Below are positions 25,588-33,428 of a stretch of 64,000 bases of DNA, one piece after another (positions within the stretch are counted from its first letter, which is position 1; every line of letters starts with the position of its first letter). Where the stretch lies: positions 62,001 through 126,000 of the forward strand of contig NZ_RRCO01000004.1 in NCBI RefSeq assembly GCF_003862475.1. The letters run 5' to 3'. Source of the DNA: Lachnoanaerobaculum gingivalis. Its GTDB lineage: Bacteria; Bacillota; Clostridia; Lachnospirales; Lachnospiraceae. Under the pieces are notes generated by a model. It ran no database searches. It was not told where the DNA came from and saw nothing but the letters and a program-made list of their open reading frames with translations. The position numbers and the translations under genes are program-made.

Positions 25588-25919
25588 ATATTAATTTTAT
25601 TGAAAATATAAGGTTGTCAAAAGATAAGGAGAGCATCCAATTTTATATGTGAATAGAAAAAACTAATAAAAATCACTTGAATATTTATATCAGAGAGAAT
25701 TGGTTTTTGTGGTTCTTATGCTCATATATGCTATGAGAAACCCGATAATAGAATCTAAGGTGAGGATTATAAAGTAAATACATCGGCTTTTATTTATAGA
25801 AGAAAACAGGCGAGGTCTTATGGCTTTGCCTATTTTTATATTCTTAAGTATTTAATAAAAGCTATATGAAATATGGTATTTATGATAGAATTATAAAATC
25901 AAATAAAATGGAGGGTAAG
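25588..25919. other. Gene-free gap at the right end of the acyl operon
   Basis: No open reading frame with a ribosome binding site is seen. The gap holds a terminator-like hairpin near 25803-25837 and otherwise AT-rich sequence without recognisable repeats or attachment sites. It marks the change from the AT-rich operon back to sequence resembling the rest of the window. Confidence 0.5.
25803..25837 (+). terminator. Probable terminator of the acyl operon
   Basis: AAAAcAGGCGAG faces CTTTGCCTaTTTT with one mismatch and wobble pairs, ending in a T run, 216 bases after the PadR stop. Confidence 0.5.
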
Positions 25920-27155
25920 ATGGCGATAGTAAAATCTTTCAAATGTGTAAGACCGGATAGGGAATTGGTAGAGCAGGTGGCATCCCTGCCATATGATGTA
26001 TATGACAGAAAAGAGGCAAAAGAAGCGGTGTCAGGTAAGCCCTATGCCTTTTTAAATATCGACAGACCTGAGACTGCGTTTGATGAAAACTTTGATATGT
26101 ATTCAAGAGAAGCCTATATAAAGGCAAGGGATTTATATGCCGAATTTAAAGATAAGGGCATATATAAAAAAGATGATGTAGAAAGCTATTATCTGTATGA
26201 GATTACTATGAATGGAAGAAGCCAAATAGGTATAGTGGGGCTTGCAAGTGTGGATGATTATCTGAACGATATTATAAAAAAACATGAAAACACCAGAGAA
26301 GAAAAAGAAATTGACAGGATAAATCATGTAGACACCGTAAATGCACAGACCGGGCCGATATTTTTGGCATATAAGAAAAACGACGATTTGAAAAAAATAA
26401 TATCGGATAATATATCGGCCGCCCCTATATATGAGTTTGTATCGGATGACGGAATAGGCCATAGGGTATGGAAGGTGGATAAAGCTTATAATGAGCAGAT
26501 AAGAGAATGCTTTGAAAATATAGAATCTCTTTATATAGCCGACGGACATCACAGAGCCGCTTCCGCCGTAAAAGTGGCTTTAAAGAGAAGGCAAAATGAA
26601 AACAATCCGAATGCGGAGTACAATTATTTCCTGTCTGTAATATTTGATGAAAGACAATTGCATATTCTGCCTTATAACAGAATAGTACTTGATCTTAACA
26701 AAAAAAGCTTGGAAGAAGTTATGAGCCTTATATCTGAAAACTTTGATATAACGGAGAGCCCCGTACTTGAAGAGATAGGTGACAGAGGTGAGTTCGGAAT
26801 GCTTGTTAAGGATAAATTCTATATCTTAAGTGCAAAGAAAAAAGTACTTGATTCGGTATCAGGTGATGTTATAAAGAGCCTTGATGTGTCAATATTGCAG
26901 GATTTGGTACTTGAACCCATATTCGGAATAAAAGATCCGAGAACGGATGAAAGAATAAAATTTGCAGGTGGAATAAGAGGAGTAGGATATTTAAAGTCTG
27001 AGATAGATAATGACAGAGGTAAGGTTGCATTTTTGATGTATCCTACATCAATGGAAGAATTGTTTGCTGTAGCTGATGAAAACAAGCTTATGCCTCCGAA
27101 ATCCACATGGTTTGAGCCTAAGCTTAGAAGCGGAATATTCATACATGAAATTTGA
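25920..27155 (+). CDS. DUF1015 family protein
   Basis: The ATG at 25920 (MAIVKSFKCVRPD) follows GGAGGG and is preferred over ATG 25866; 411 aa, the usual size. The DUF1015 signature is seen in LPYDVYDRKEA near the N-terminus, FLNIDRPE, KKHENTREEKEIDR, the central YIADGHHRAASA with its His pair, and FAGGIRGV near the C-terminus. The family is related to ParB/SerK-type serine kinases and is very often next to serC-serA in clostridia. Here it is separated from serA by the EXLDI gene and the acyl operon. A role in serine metabolism is inferred from that association. Confidence 0.88.
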   Translation: MAIVKSFKCVRPDRELVEQVASLPYDVYDRKEAKEAVSGKPYAFLNIDRPETAFDENFDMYSREAYIKARDLYAEFKDKGIYKKDDVESYYLYEITMNGRSQIGIVGLASVDDYLNDIIKKHENTREEKEIDRINHVDTVNAQTGPIFLAYKKNDDLKKIISDNISAAPIYEFVSDDGIGHRVWKVDKAYNEQIRECFENIESLYIADGHHRAASAVKVALKRRQNENNPNAEYNYFLSVIFDERQLHILPYNRIVLDLNKKSLEEVMSLISENFDITESPVLEEIGDRGEFGMLVKDKFYILSAKKKVLDSVSGDVIKSLDVSILQDLVLEPIFGIKDPRTDERIKFAGGIRGVGYLKSEIDNDRGKVAFLMYPTSMEELFAVADENKLMPPKSTWFEPKLRSGIFIHEI

Positions 27156-27519
27156 TGAAAATTATCATATTATACTGCCTATAGATAAGTATGAGAATAT
27201 GGTAAGACTTTGGATGCATTCTGACGGAAATAAAATATTTAAAGAGAAGTTGAATGATTTTGCAAAACAGATGAATGTTCACTTTAATATGGTTAGGATA
27301 AAAAATGTAAAGACTATATGGGGGAGCTGTTCCTCAAAGAAGAATCTTAATTTTAATTTTAAGTTATTCTTCTTACCTGAGGCATTAATTGACTATGTAT
27401 TTGTACATGAACTTGCACATCTAAAACATATGAATCATTCCAAAGCCTTTTGGAGTGAGGTGGAAAAGCAGATACCTGATTACAAGAAAAGAAGAGAAGA
27501 ACTGAAAAGATATATTTGA
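27145..27519 (+). CDS. Short YgjP/SprT-like M48 metallopeptidase
   Basis: The ATG at 27145 overlaps the end of the DUF1015 gene by 11 bases; 124 aa. The zinc-binding motif HELAHLKHMNHSKAFW is complete, and TIWGSCSSKKNLNFNF is the conserved strand before it. YgjP-like (DUF45) proteins are usually about 230 residues; this one lacks the N-terminal beta-rich half. It starts at a plausible coupled start and no earlier homologous sequence exists in frame, so it may be a naturally short subfamily. Cytoplasmic; substrate unknown. Confidence 0.8.
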   Translation: MKFDENYHIILPIDKYENMVRLWMHSDGNKIFKEKLNDFAKQMNVHFNMVRIKNVKTIWGSCSSKKNLNFNFKLFFLPEALIDYVFVHELAHLKHMNHSKAFWSEVEKQIPDYKKRREELKRYI

Positions 27520-27532
27520 TATGGAGTGAAAT

Positions 27533-28033
27533 ATGACAAAAGAGGAATTTTTGGACGGACTGATGAAAGCTCTGGCTTCCACAGGTTCACAATCTCTTAT
27601 AGCGGAAAATATAAGATTTTATTCGTCATATATTGATGATGAGCTTTCAAAGGGAAGAAGCATAGGTGAAATAATGGAAGAACTGGGAGACCCCAGACTT
27701 ATTGCCAATTCTATAAAGGTTGCCGCCGGATATGACGATGTATTTGTAGGCATTGATAATGAGACGTATGAAAACACAGCCGGAAAAACCGAAAATTATG
27801 AAGAGAATGAAAACTATAGTGACAGAAAAGATAATAGCTTTAAAACATATAACTTTTCAGGCAACAGCCTGATAATACCTATAATTATTGCGATAGCGGT
27901 CTTAGTAGTGATTGTAGCTGTGGTTGCTGCGGTATTTTCATTTTTGGCACCGGTATTATTACCTGTGATAGGAGTACTGATTTTGGTGGCTTTAATAAAG
28001 GGGATTTTCGGAAAAGGGAATTATAAATTTTAA
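27533..28033 (+). CDS. HAAS/DUF1700-domain membrane protein
   Basis: 166 aa. The N-terminal MTKEEFLDGLMKAL with YIDDELSKG and MEELGDPRLIANSI is the HAAS (DUF1700) alpha-helical domain, followed by an acidic linker and a long hydrophobic C-terminal part (about 115-155). HAAS domains generally accompany PadR regulators and act in membrane-linked signalling. No PadR gene is adjacent here; the nearest two are at 25057 and 45839. It is in line with the two genes upstream. Confidence 0.75.
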   Translation: MTKEEFLDGLMKALASTGSQSLIAENIRFYSSYIDDELSKGRSIGEIMEELGDPRLIANSIKVAAGYDDVFVGIDNETYENTAGKTENYEENENYSDRKDNSFKTYNFSGNSLIIPIIIAIAVLVVIVAVVAAVFSFLAPVLLPVIGVLILVALIKGIFGKGNYKF

Positions 28034-28156
28034 GTTGTTACAAAAGTGTTACAAAAATTAACTTTTGAAATAAAATCAAAACATAAAAGTTGCTTTACAA
28101 AATAAAAACTTCAAAATGGGCTTTTATAGGATAAAACTTGTAAGAGATTAACAAAT

Positions 28157-28200
28157 AAAGGTTATAAATACGATATTTACATAGTATTTATAACCTTTTT
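28157..28200 (+). terminator. Rho-independent terminator
   Basis: AAAGGTTATAAATA (28157-28170) pairs with TATTTATAACCTTTTT (28185-28200); the 3' arm runs into T residues. Confidence 0.85.
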
Positions 28201-28250
28201 GCCATTATAAAAAGGTATAGGAAAAAGATATTAAAGATTGAATAAAAAGC

Positions 28251-28279
28251 TTGACATATTCTCTTAGTGAGTTTATACT
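28251..28279 (+). promoter_or_regulatory. Promoter of the NlpC/P60 gene
   Basis: TTGACA (28251-28256), 17-base spacer, TATACT (28274-28279). The leader is about 100 bases and contains a GC-rich patch (28336-28352) in otherwise AT-rich sequence. Confidence 0.8.
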
Positions 28280-28385
28280 GAGTTTCGTAACATTTACTTA
28301 ACAAACATAAATCGTTTGTAATTATTAAAGATTTAAATGCCGGACGGACCGGGTTTACCATAGAAGAGAATTTAAGGAGCCGAAA

Positions 28386-29159
28386 ATGAAGAACACAAGA
28401 AGAATTATAATTGGAATATTATCAGCAATAACTGTCAGCACACTTTCACCTGTTACATCTTTTGCAACAACATCAGTCAGAAAAGTTGCAAATTTCCATG
28501 AGGAAGTGTTGAGAGGACCGGCTCTTAAAAGCGGTACATATATAGTTACAGTACAGGCAAATAAACTTGATATATATAAGAGCATGACATCAAACGATAC
28601 AATCGGTAAGGCAAATAAGGGTGACGTTTTCCAGATACTTGAAGATATGGGTGGCGGATACGCAAAAGTTTCATATAATGATGTAGAAGGATATATTTCT
28701 ATAAAGGATGGAGATACTTCTATAGATGAGATGGATTCAGTGGAAGAGGCTGCCGCTTCAGCAACAAAGAGCATAGTTCAGGCTACAGCTACAAATAAGA
28801 GAGAAGAGATTGCAAACTTTGCAAAGACTTTTGTAGGCGGTAGATATATCTACGGAGGAACAAATCCTTATATAGGTGCAGATTGCTCAGGATTTGTAAA
28901 ATATATTCTTGCAAACGCTGCAGGTGTTTCACTTCCAAGAACATCTTCAGAGCAGTCAACAAGAGGTAATACAGTTGCAAGTGCAGACCAGCTTCAGCCG
29001 GGCGACCTTCTTTTCTACGGTTCAGGCAGATCTGTAAGTCACGTTGCTATGTATATCGGAGACGGTAAGGTGGTACATGCTTCATCATCAAGAACAGGAA
29101 TAATTATTTCAAACTATAACTACAGACCTGTAATTCGTATGGCCAATGTTATAGGATAA
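28386..29159 (+). CDS. Secreted SH3b - NlpC/P60 peptidoglycan endopeptidase
   Basis: 257 aa with a signal peptide (basic start, hydrophobic to about residue 25, cleavage near SFATT). An SH3b-like domain lies at about 50-110 (YIVTVQANKLDIYKS through EGYISIKDG). The C-terminal NlpC/P60 domain has Cys167 in GADCSGFV, His219 in SHVAMYIG and His231 in VVHASS, a complete catalytic triad. It should cut stem peptides (usually D-Glu to diamino acid bond) outside the cell. AAGGAG precedes the ATG; own promoter and terminator. Confidence 0.92.
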   Translation: MKNTRRIIIGILSAITVSTLSPVTSFATTSVRKVANFHEEVLRGPALKSGTYIVTVQANKLDIYKSMTSNDTIGKANKGDVFQILEDMGGGYAKVSYNDVEGYISIKDGDTSIDEMDSVEEAAASATKSIVQATATNKREEIANFAKTFVGGRYIYGGTNPYIGADCSGFVKYILANAAGVSLPRTSSEQSTRGNTVASADQLQPGDLLFYGSGRSVSHVAMYIGDGKVVHASSSRTGIIISNYNYRPVIRMANVIG

Positions 29160-29179
29160 TGTTTGTATAATAAGAACCG

Positions 29180-29214
29180 GCTACCCATTGTAAAAGGCTT
29201 TGGGTAGCTTTTTT
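29180..29214 (+). terminator. Terminator of the NlpC/P60 gene
   Basis: GCTACCCA (29180-29187) pairs with TGGGTAGC (29201-29208), followed by six T. Confidence 0.9.
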
Positions 29215-29331
29215 CGTATAAATTTAAGAAATAGATTCATATTTTTACTAATGTTATTGTAGTATTAACCAATTCTTTGTGTTAAACTATGCTTATGAAA
29301 GATAAAAAGAAAGAGTAGGCGAGGAAAGGTT

Positions 29332-30114
29332 ATGATTGAACTTGGTTTAAATGAGAGGGAAGGTCTGTCTGAATTGGCAACAGATGATATATTGGTCAGG
29401 CTTGCACTTGCCGGCAAATGCGGAAAAGTATGGATACCGGCCACAGGCACAGCTTCATACTGTGTTATAAAGGTATATCACTATATGTATATAGTAGGAG
29501 TTACTCCAAAGAAGGACAGAGCGGTTTCTTTGTGGGGAACTATTGCAAGGCATGGAGATGGGGCTTATATAATTCCAACTTCAGAGTCATGGATAGACTG
29601 GCTTGTAGAAAATATAGATTGCAGATATAGAAATTTCTCAAGATATCTTTTGGCTTTTAAAGGTGTTGAGAACAGAGCACTGTTGGAAGAGCTAAACGGA
29701 GCGCTTGAGGAAGGTTTGAATATTGATAATGTCAGACCGTATGATTATGATGCCTTGTTAAAGGATATGTGGAGCGAAGATTTCGCCTCATGTTTTGATA
29801 ACAGAGATGAATTTGCCAAAGATGCTACAGGATATATGGTATATAAAGACGGAGTCGCATTAAGCGGTTGTGTGGGTAGAGCGTACGGCGACGAATTTAT
29901 GGAGCTGATATTTGCTACAAATCCTGACTACAGGAGGAGAAACCTTGCGCTTACGGCAGCATCAAATGTGTCACTTTATCTGGAAGATAAAAATATAAAT
30001 CCTTATATAGATGTTAGAAATCAGCACTCTGTAGAGTTGGCCTCAAGACTTGGGTTTGAATTTATAAAAGAATATCAGGTATACCAAATTTATAATACAG
30101 AGGATGAAATCTAA
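29332..30114 (+). CDS. GNAT-family acetyltransferase
   Basis: 260 aa. The C-terminal half has GNAT features: a VYKDGVALSGCVGRAYG strand pair, then the acetyl-CoA loop region YRRRNLALTAASNVSLYL and DVRNQHSVELASRLGFEF, as in the GNAT_acetyltran (PF12746-like) group with a separate N-terminal domain. AGGAAAGG precedes the ATG. Own transcription unit; a strong hairpin follows. Substrate unknown. Confidence 0.75.
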   Translation: MIELGLNEREGLSELATDDILVRLALAGKCGKVWIPATGTASYCVIKVYHYMYIVGVTPKKDRAVSLWGTIARHGDGAYIIPTSESWIDWLVENIDCRYRNFSRYLLAFKGVENRALLEELNGALEEGLNIDNVRPYDYDALLKDMWSEDFASCFDNRDEFAKDATGYMVYKDGVALSGCVGRAYGDEFMELIFATNPDYRRRNLALTAASNVSLYLEDKNINPYIDVRNQHSVELASRLGFEFIKEYQVYQIYNTEDEI

Positions 30115-30130
30115 GTAAAAATAATTTAGA

Positions 30131-30160
30131 ATATAGGGGTGGCGAAAGTCACCCCTATAT
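30131..30160 (+). terminator. 11-bp perfect hairpin between GNAT and the Ter operon
   Basis: ATATAGGGGTG (30131-30141) and CACCCCTATAT (30150-30160) pair perfectly around an 8-base loop. The T tract is poor (TTTATG), so it may be a terminator or a leader structure of the operon that starts at 30181. Confidence 0.6.
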
Positions 30161-30180
30161 TTATGTCAAAAGGTGGTAGT

Positions 30181-31287
30181 ATGGATAAGATAAGCCTTGC
30201 AAAACGTCTTAATAATAATAAGAGAGGCTATTTGATAATTAATGCAAATCAGGGAAAGCATAAGATTGCATTGATCGGGGATGTGAAAAATGAGTATGAC
30301 ACTCTTGCAAATTTATCAAGTGAAATTTTAAAGAATTCACTTGTAATAGGATTTGCGGAGACTGCAATAGCGATAGGAGCTACTCTTGCAAGCAGTGCGG
30401 GAGCTTTTTTCATGCAGACAACCAGAGAAAATATATGTGCACAAAATGAGTATATACATTTTACAGAGGCACACAGTCATGCTATGGAGCAAAGACTGGT
30501 ACTTGCAGATATGGAAAAGATATACAATCAGGTAGACAGAATAGTATTTGTTGAAGATGAGATCACCACAGGAAATACTATATGGCATTGTATAGAGGAG
30601 ATAGAGAGAATATTTAAAGGCGGAAAAAAATATGCCATAGCTCCTCTTACAAATACATTATCAGAGGAAAGAAGAAAATTCTTTAAAGAAAAGAATGTGG
30701 ATATAGTCTATATAAGAGATATAGATAAAGAAGGTTTTGAAGATGAGGTGGTTGATACTTTGACCGATGGTGATGTGTACAGAGTCAACTCTACACCAAG
30801 GAATGATGATGTTAAAATAATTAATTTTAAGACAGATATCAGAACCAGAAGGCTTTTAAATATAAGGGATTTGGATGCAGAGACAGACAGGCTTGGATAT
30901 TTCCTGGAAGAAAAGTTAGGGCTTAAAGAATTGTTGAAAGATAAAAAGACAGTTACTGTACTTGGGACTGAAGAATTTATCTATATCCCGATAAAACTGG
31001 CAGAGTATATAGATAATGTTTCAGATGCAGATGTATATGTGCACTCATCCACAAGAAGCCCTATTGAGGTATCAAAGTTAGCAAATTACCCTCTTCATAC
31101 CAGATATGAGGTTAGAAGTATATATGATAAAAACAGACAGACCTATATATACGATTTGAAAGAGTCGGATATATTCTTTCTTGTTACAGACGGAAAAGAT
31201 ATTGAAGGAGAAGCTGATATCCTGGAGGCAATCAGACTTTCAGGAAATAAAAATATATATTTGATCAGGTGGGATAATGAAGAGTAG
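30181..31287 (+). CDS. Ter-operon phosphoribosyltransferase with C-terminal TRSP domain
   Basis: The ATG at 30181 follows AAAGGTGG and is preferred over a GTG inside the hairpin; 368 aa. The PRPP-binding motif of type I phosphoribosyltransferases is FVEDEITTGNT, near residue 120. The C-terminal half (VTVLGTEEFIYIPIKLAEY, VYVHSSTRSPIEVS) corresponds to the TRSP domain fused to such enzymes in Ter stress gene clusters. The predicted role is nucleotide-like metabolite synthesis together with StiP and CitE-like proteins; the product is unknown. It overlaps the next gene by 11 bases. Confidence 0.82.
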   Translation: MDKISLAKRLNNNKRGYLIINANQGKHKIALIGDVKNEYDTLANLSSEILKNSLVIGFAETAIAIGATLASSAGAFFMQTTRENICAQNEYIHFTEAHSHAMEQRLVLADMEKIYNQVDRIVFVEDEITTGNTIWHCIEEIERIFKGGKKYAIAPLTNTLSEERRKFFKEKNVDIVYIRDIDKEGFEDEVVDTLTDGDVYRVNSTPRNDDVKIINFKTDIRTRRLLNIRDLDAETDRLGYFLEEKLGLKELLKDKKTVTVLGTEEFIYIPIKLAEYIDNVSDADVYVHSSTRSPIEVSKLANYPLHTRYEVRSIYDKNRQTYIYDLKESDIFFLVTDGKDIEGEADILEAIRLSGNKNIYLIRWDNEE

Positions 31288-32323
31288 TTACAAAGAAAGC
31301 GATGTCATTTTTCTCTTAAAGGATGTTACAGGACTTGTAGAGCCTTTGCCAAGTGTGGAAAGGGAAAGGCTTATACAATCAGGAATGCATTACAGTGAAA
31401 TGCTGCCGATAGAGTATATACCCACAGAGGAGTATATGAAAATATACTTTGATTCATTTAAGGTTTTCGGACAGAAAATGGCGGATTCTCTTGCATCTTT
31501 GGCAGATAAAGTTATCGAAAAAAGAGGGAAAGATGTGGTTTTGGTCTCTCTGGCAAGAGCCGGTACTCCGATAGGAGTACTGCTTAAAAGATATATAAAA
31601 TGGAAGTATGAAACCGATGTGGCACATTATTCCGTTTCCATAATAAGAGACAGGGGCATTGATAATAATGCTATGAAGTATATACTTTCACGGCACAAGG
31701 CAAAAGATATTCTCTTTGTAGACGGTTGGATAGGTAAGGGCGCAATACTTAAGGAGTTAAAATCGGCCTGTGAAAATTATAAGGGGGTATCTGATGAACT
31801 GGCAGTGGTATCGGACCCTGCAGGTGAGACGGAACTGGCAGGCACTTATGATGACATCTTTATTCCAAGCTCCGCACTTAATGCTACGGTATGCGGACTG
31901 GTAAGCAGGACTTTTCTCAGATATGATATAATAGGTAAAGACGATTTTCACGGTGCGGTTTACTATAAGGAATATGAAGAAAATGATTTGAGCTATCACT
32001 TCATTGAAAACATAGAAAAGCTTTTTAAAAAAGATGTAAAGGATAAGAGCATCAGAGGAGCAAGGGGAATTATTGAAGTAAAAAAGCAGGCAGGAAAATA
32101 CGGTATAAAGGATATAAATCTTATAAAACCGGGGATAGGTGAGACTACAAGAGTGCTTCTTAGAAGAGTTCCGTGGAAGATACTTATAGATGAAAGATAT
32201 AAAGATGATAAAGAACTTAGACATATAATAAAGCTTGCCGGTGAAAGAGAAAGTGAAATAGAATACACATGCTTAAATAATTATAAATGCATGGGAATTA
32301 TAAAGAAAATGAAGGACATTTAA
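31277..32323 (+). CDS. StiP-like (PRTase_1) protein of the Ter cluster
   Basis: 348 aa, ATG 31277 behind AGGTGGG inside the end of the previous gene. VVLVSLARAGTPIGVLLKRY and ILFVDGWIGKGAILKEL are the conserved blocks of the family annotated as cysteine protease StiP or PRTase_1 in tellurite-type stress operons; the second looks like a variant PRPP loop. A C-terminal region of about 90 residues (INLIKPGIGETTRVLLRR) may be the RNA-binding PELOTA-like domain reported with these proteins, which I consider possible rather than shown. Always found with the upstream PRTase-TRSP gene. Confidence 0.8.
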   Translation: MKSSYKESDVIFLLKDVTGLVEPLPSVERERLIQSGMHYSEMLPIEYIPTEEYMKIYFDSFKVFGQKMADSLASLADKVIEKRGKDVVLVSLARAGTPIGVLLKRYIKWKYETDVAHYSVSIIRDRGIDNNAMKYILSRHKAKDILFVDGWIGKGAILKELKSACENYKGVSDELAVVSDPAGETELAGTYDDIFIPSSALNATVCGLVSRTFLRYDIIGKDDFHGAVYYKEYEENDLSYHFIENIEKLFKKDVKDKSIRGARGIIEVKKQAGKYGIKDINLIKPGIGETTRVLLRRVPWKILIDERYKDDKELRHIIKLAGERESEIEYTCLNNYKCMGIIKKMKDI

Positions 32324-32358
32324 AAAATGTGTGAGTGGGAAAGACTCACACATTTTTT
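32323..32358. terminator. Bidirectional terminator between convergent genes
   Basis: AAAATGTGTGAGT pairs with ACTCACACATTTT around an 8-base loop, with A and T runs on both sides serving both strands. Confidence 0.88.
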
Positions 32359-33316
32359 AATATTTTTTCACACCGAAGTACTGCGCAAGTAAGATAACTT
32401 CCATTGCCCAGCTGTAATGAATCTTAGGTTCATTTATTCTGGTATTGTTAACATTCGGACAGGAACGATACATCTTCTTGTCATCAAGTACACTTAGAGC
32501 ATCATCATAGTCAATACTTGGAACCTTATAGGCATCGTTTACCACAAGTATCTGTTTCGGATGAACAACGGTTTTACCTACAAAGCCGTTTAATTTATCA
32601 AGCTCAATTTCCTTGCCCAGACCTTCCTGCCAGCCGATACCTGCATAGTATTCATAGGCAGGTGCCGATATTATGTAATCACTTGAAAGAGTTGAAACAA
32701 TGTCGGACAGAAGTCCTGCAACCGGACCGCTTTGATATATGCTTTCATCAACTCTGTGCCTGACACAGAGCATATTGAGTATACTGCCTGCCGCAACTAA
32801 AATATTTAAAACATAGTCCTCATAGGTGGCAAGTTTTTCCTTAATTGCATACAGATAGTTATATCTGTTTCGAAGGTCAAGAAGCGATACACAATCAAGC
32901 TCAGGTAATATATACACAGGAGTGGAAAGTACCGAATTTATTCTTTGCATTTCATAAATATATATATCGGCATTTGATACGGAAAAGTCGGGTAAAATAA
33001 AGCCGGTAATCATATCCAGTAAGCTGCCGAATTTTTTATATAAATGGGCTATATGTGAGGTGGAAAGCACTTTTATAAACAGTTTAGGTATATAGAACTC
33101 TCTCTCTTTTTTTGAAACAAACAGTTTATCCAAGGTCTTTATAAGTATATTTTCAGCTTTATCAGCTTCGGCATCATTGCTTGCCATGTCAAATGAAAAA
33201 GCTAAAGAAAACGGAATATTAAATCTTTCAAGCATTATATCGTCTATAATACCCGTGTTATTTGCATCGGTATAAAGCAGTGCGCCCACGCTATAGTAAA
33301 TACTGGAATCTTTCAT
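32357..33316 (-). CDS. CitE-like HpcH/HpaI aldolase-family protein of the Ter cluster
   Basis: The minus-strand ATG at 33316 (MKDSSIYYSVGALLYTD) lies six bases after AGGGG; a TTG two codons earlier would leave no spacing. 319 aa. YILPELDCVSLLDLRNR (Glu ligand) and GFVGKTVVHPKQI near the C-terminus are the CitE-type TIM-barrel signatures; GKTVVHPKQ is almost diagnostic. Ter-associated CitE-like proteins form a distinct clade usually next to the PRTase and StiP genes. Here it is transcribed in the opposite direction. The aldol-lyase or acyl-CoA substrate is unknown. Confidence 0.8.
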   Translation of the reverse strand: MKDSSIYYSVGALLYTDANNTGIIDDIMLERFNIPFSLAFSFDMASNDAEADKAENILIKTLDKLFVSKKEREFYIPKLFIKVLSTSHIAHLYKKFGSLLDMITGFILPDFSVSNADIYIYEMQRINSVLSTPVYILPELDCVSLLDLRNRYNYLYAIKEKLATYEDYVLNILVAAGSILNMLCVRHRVDESIYQSGPVAGLLSDIVSTLSSDYIISAPAYEYYAGIGWQEGLGKEIELDKLNGFVGKTVVHPKQILVVNDAYKVPSIDYDDALSVLDDKKMYRSCPNVNNTRINEPKIHYSWAMEVILLAQYFGVKKY

Positions 33317-33428
33317 GACCAACCCCTGTCAAAAAATATTGAATATAGGCTTATATTTTTCGCTAATATTGATATAATTATACCATATAATATATAATAA
33401 AAGAAAGACAGATTTTAATGGAGCAAGT

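Noticed and set aside
28280-28385. Cyclic-di-AMP (ydaO) or cyclic-di-GMP riboswitch before the NlpC gene
   Set aside because: The leader is only about 100 bases and the conserved core sequences of either class are not visible.
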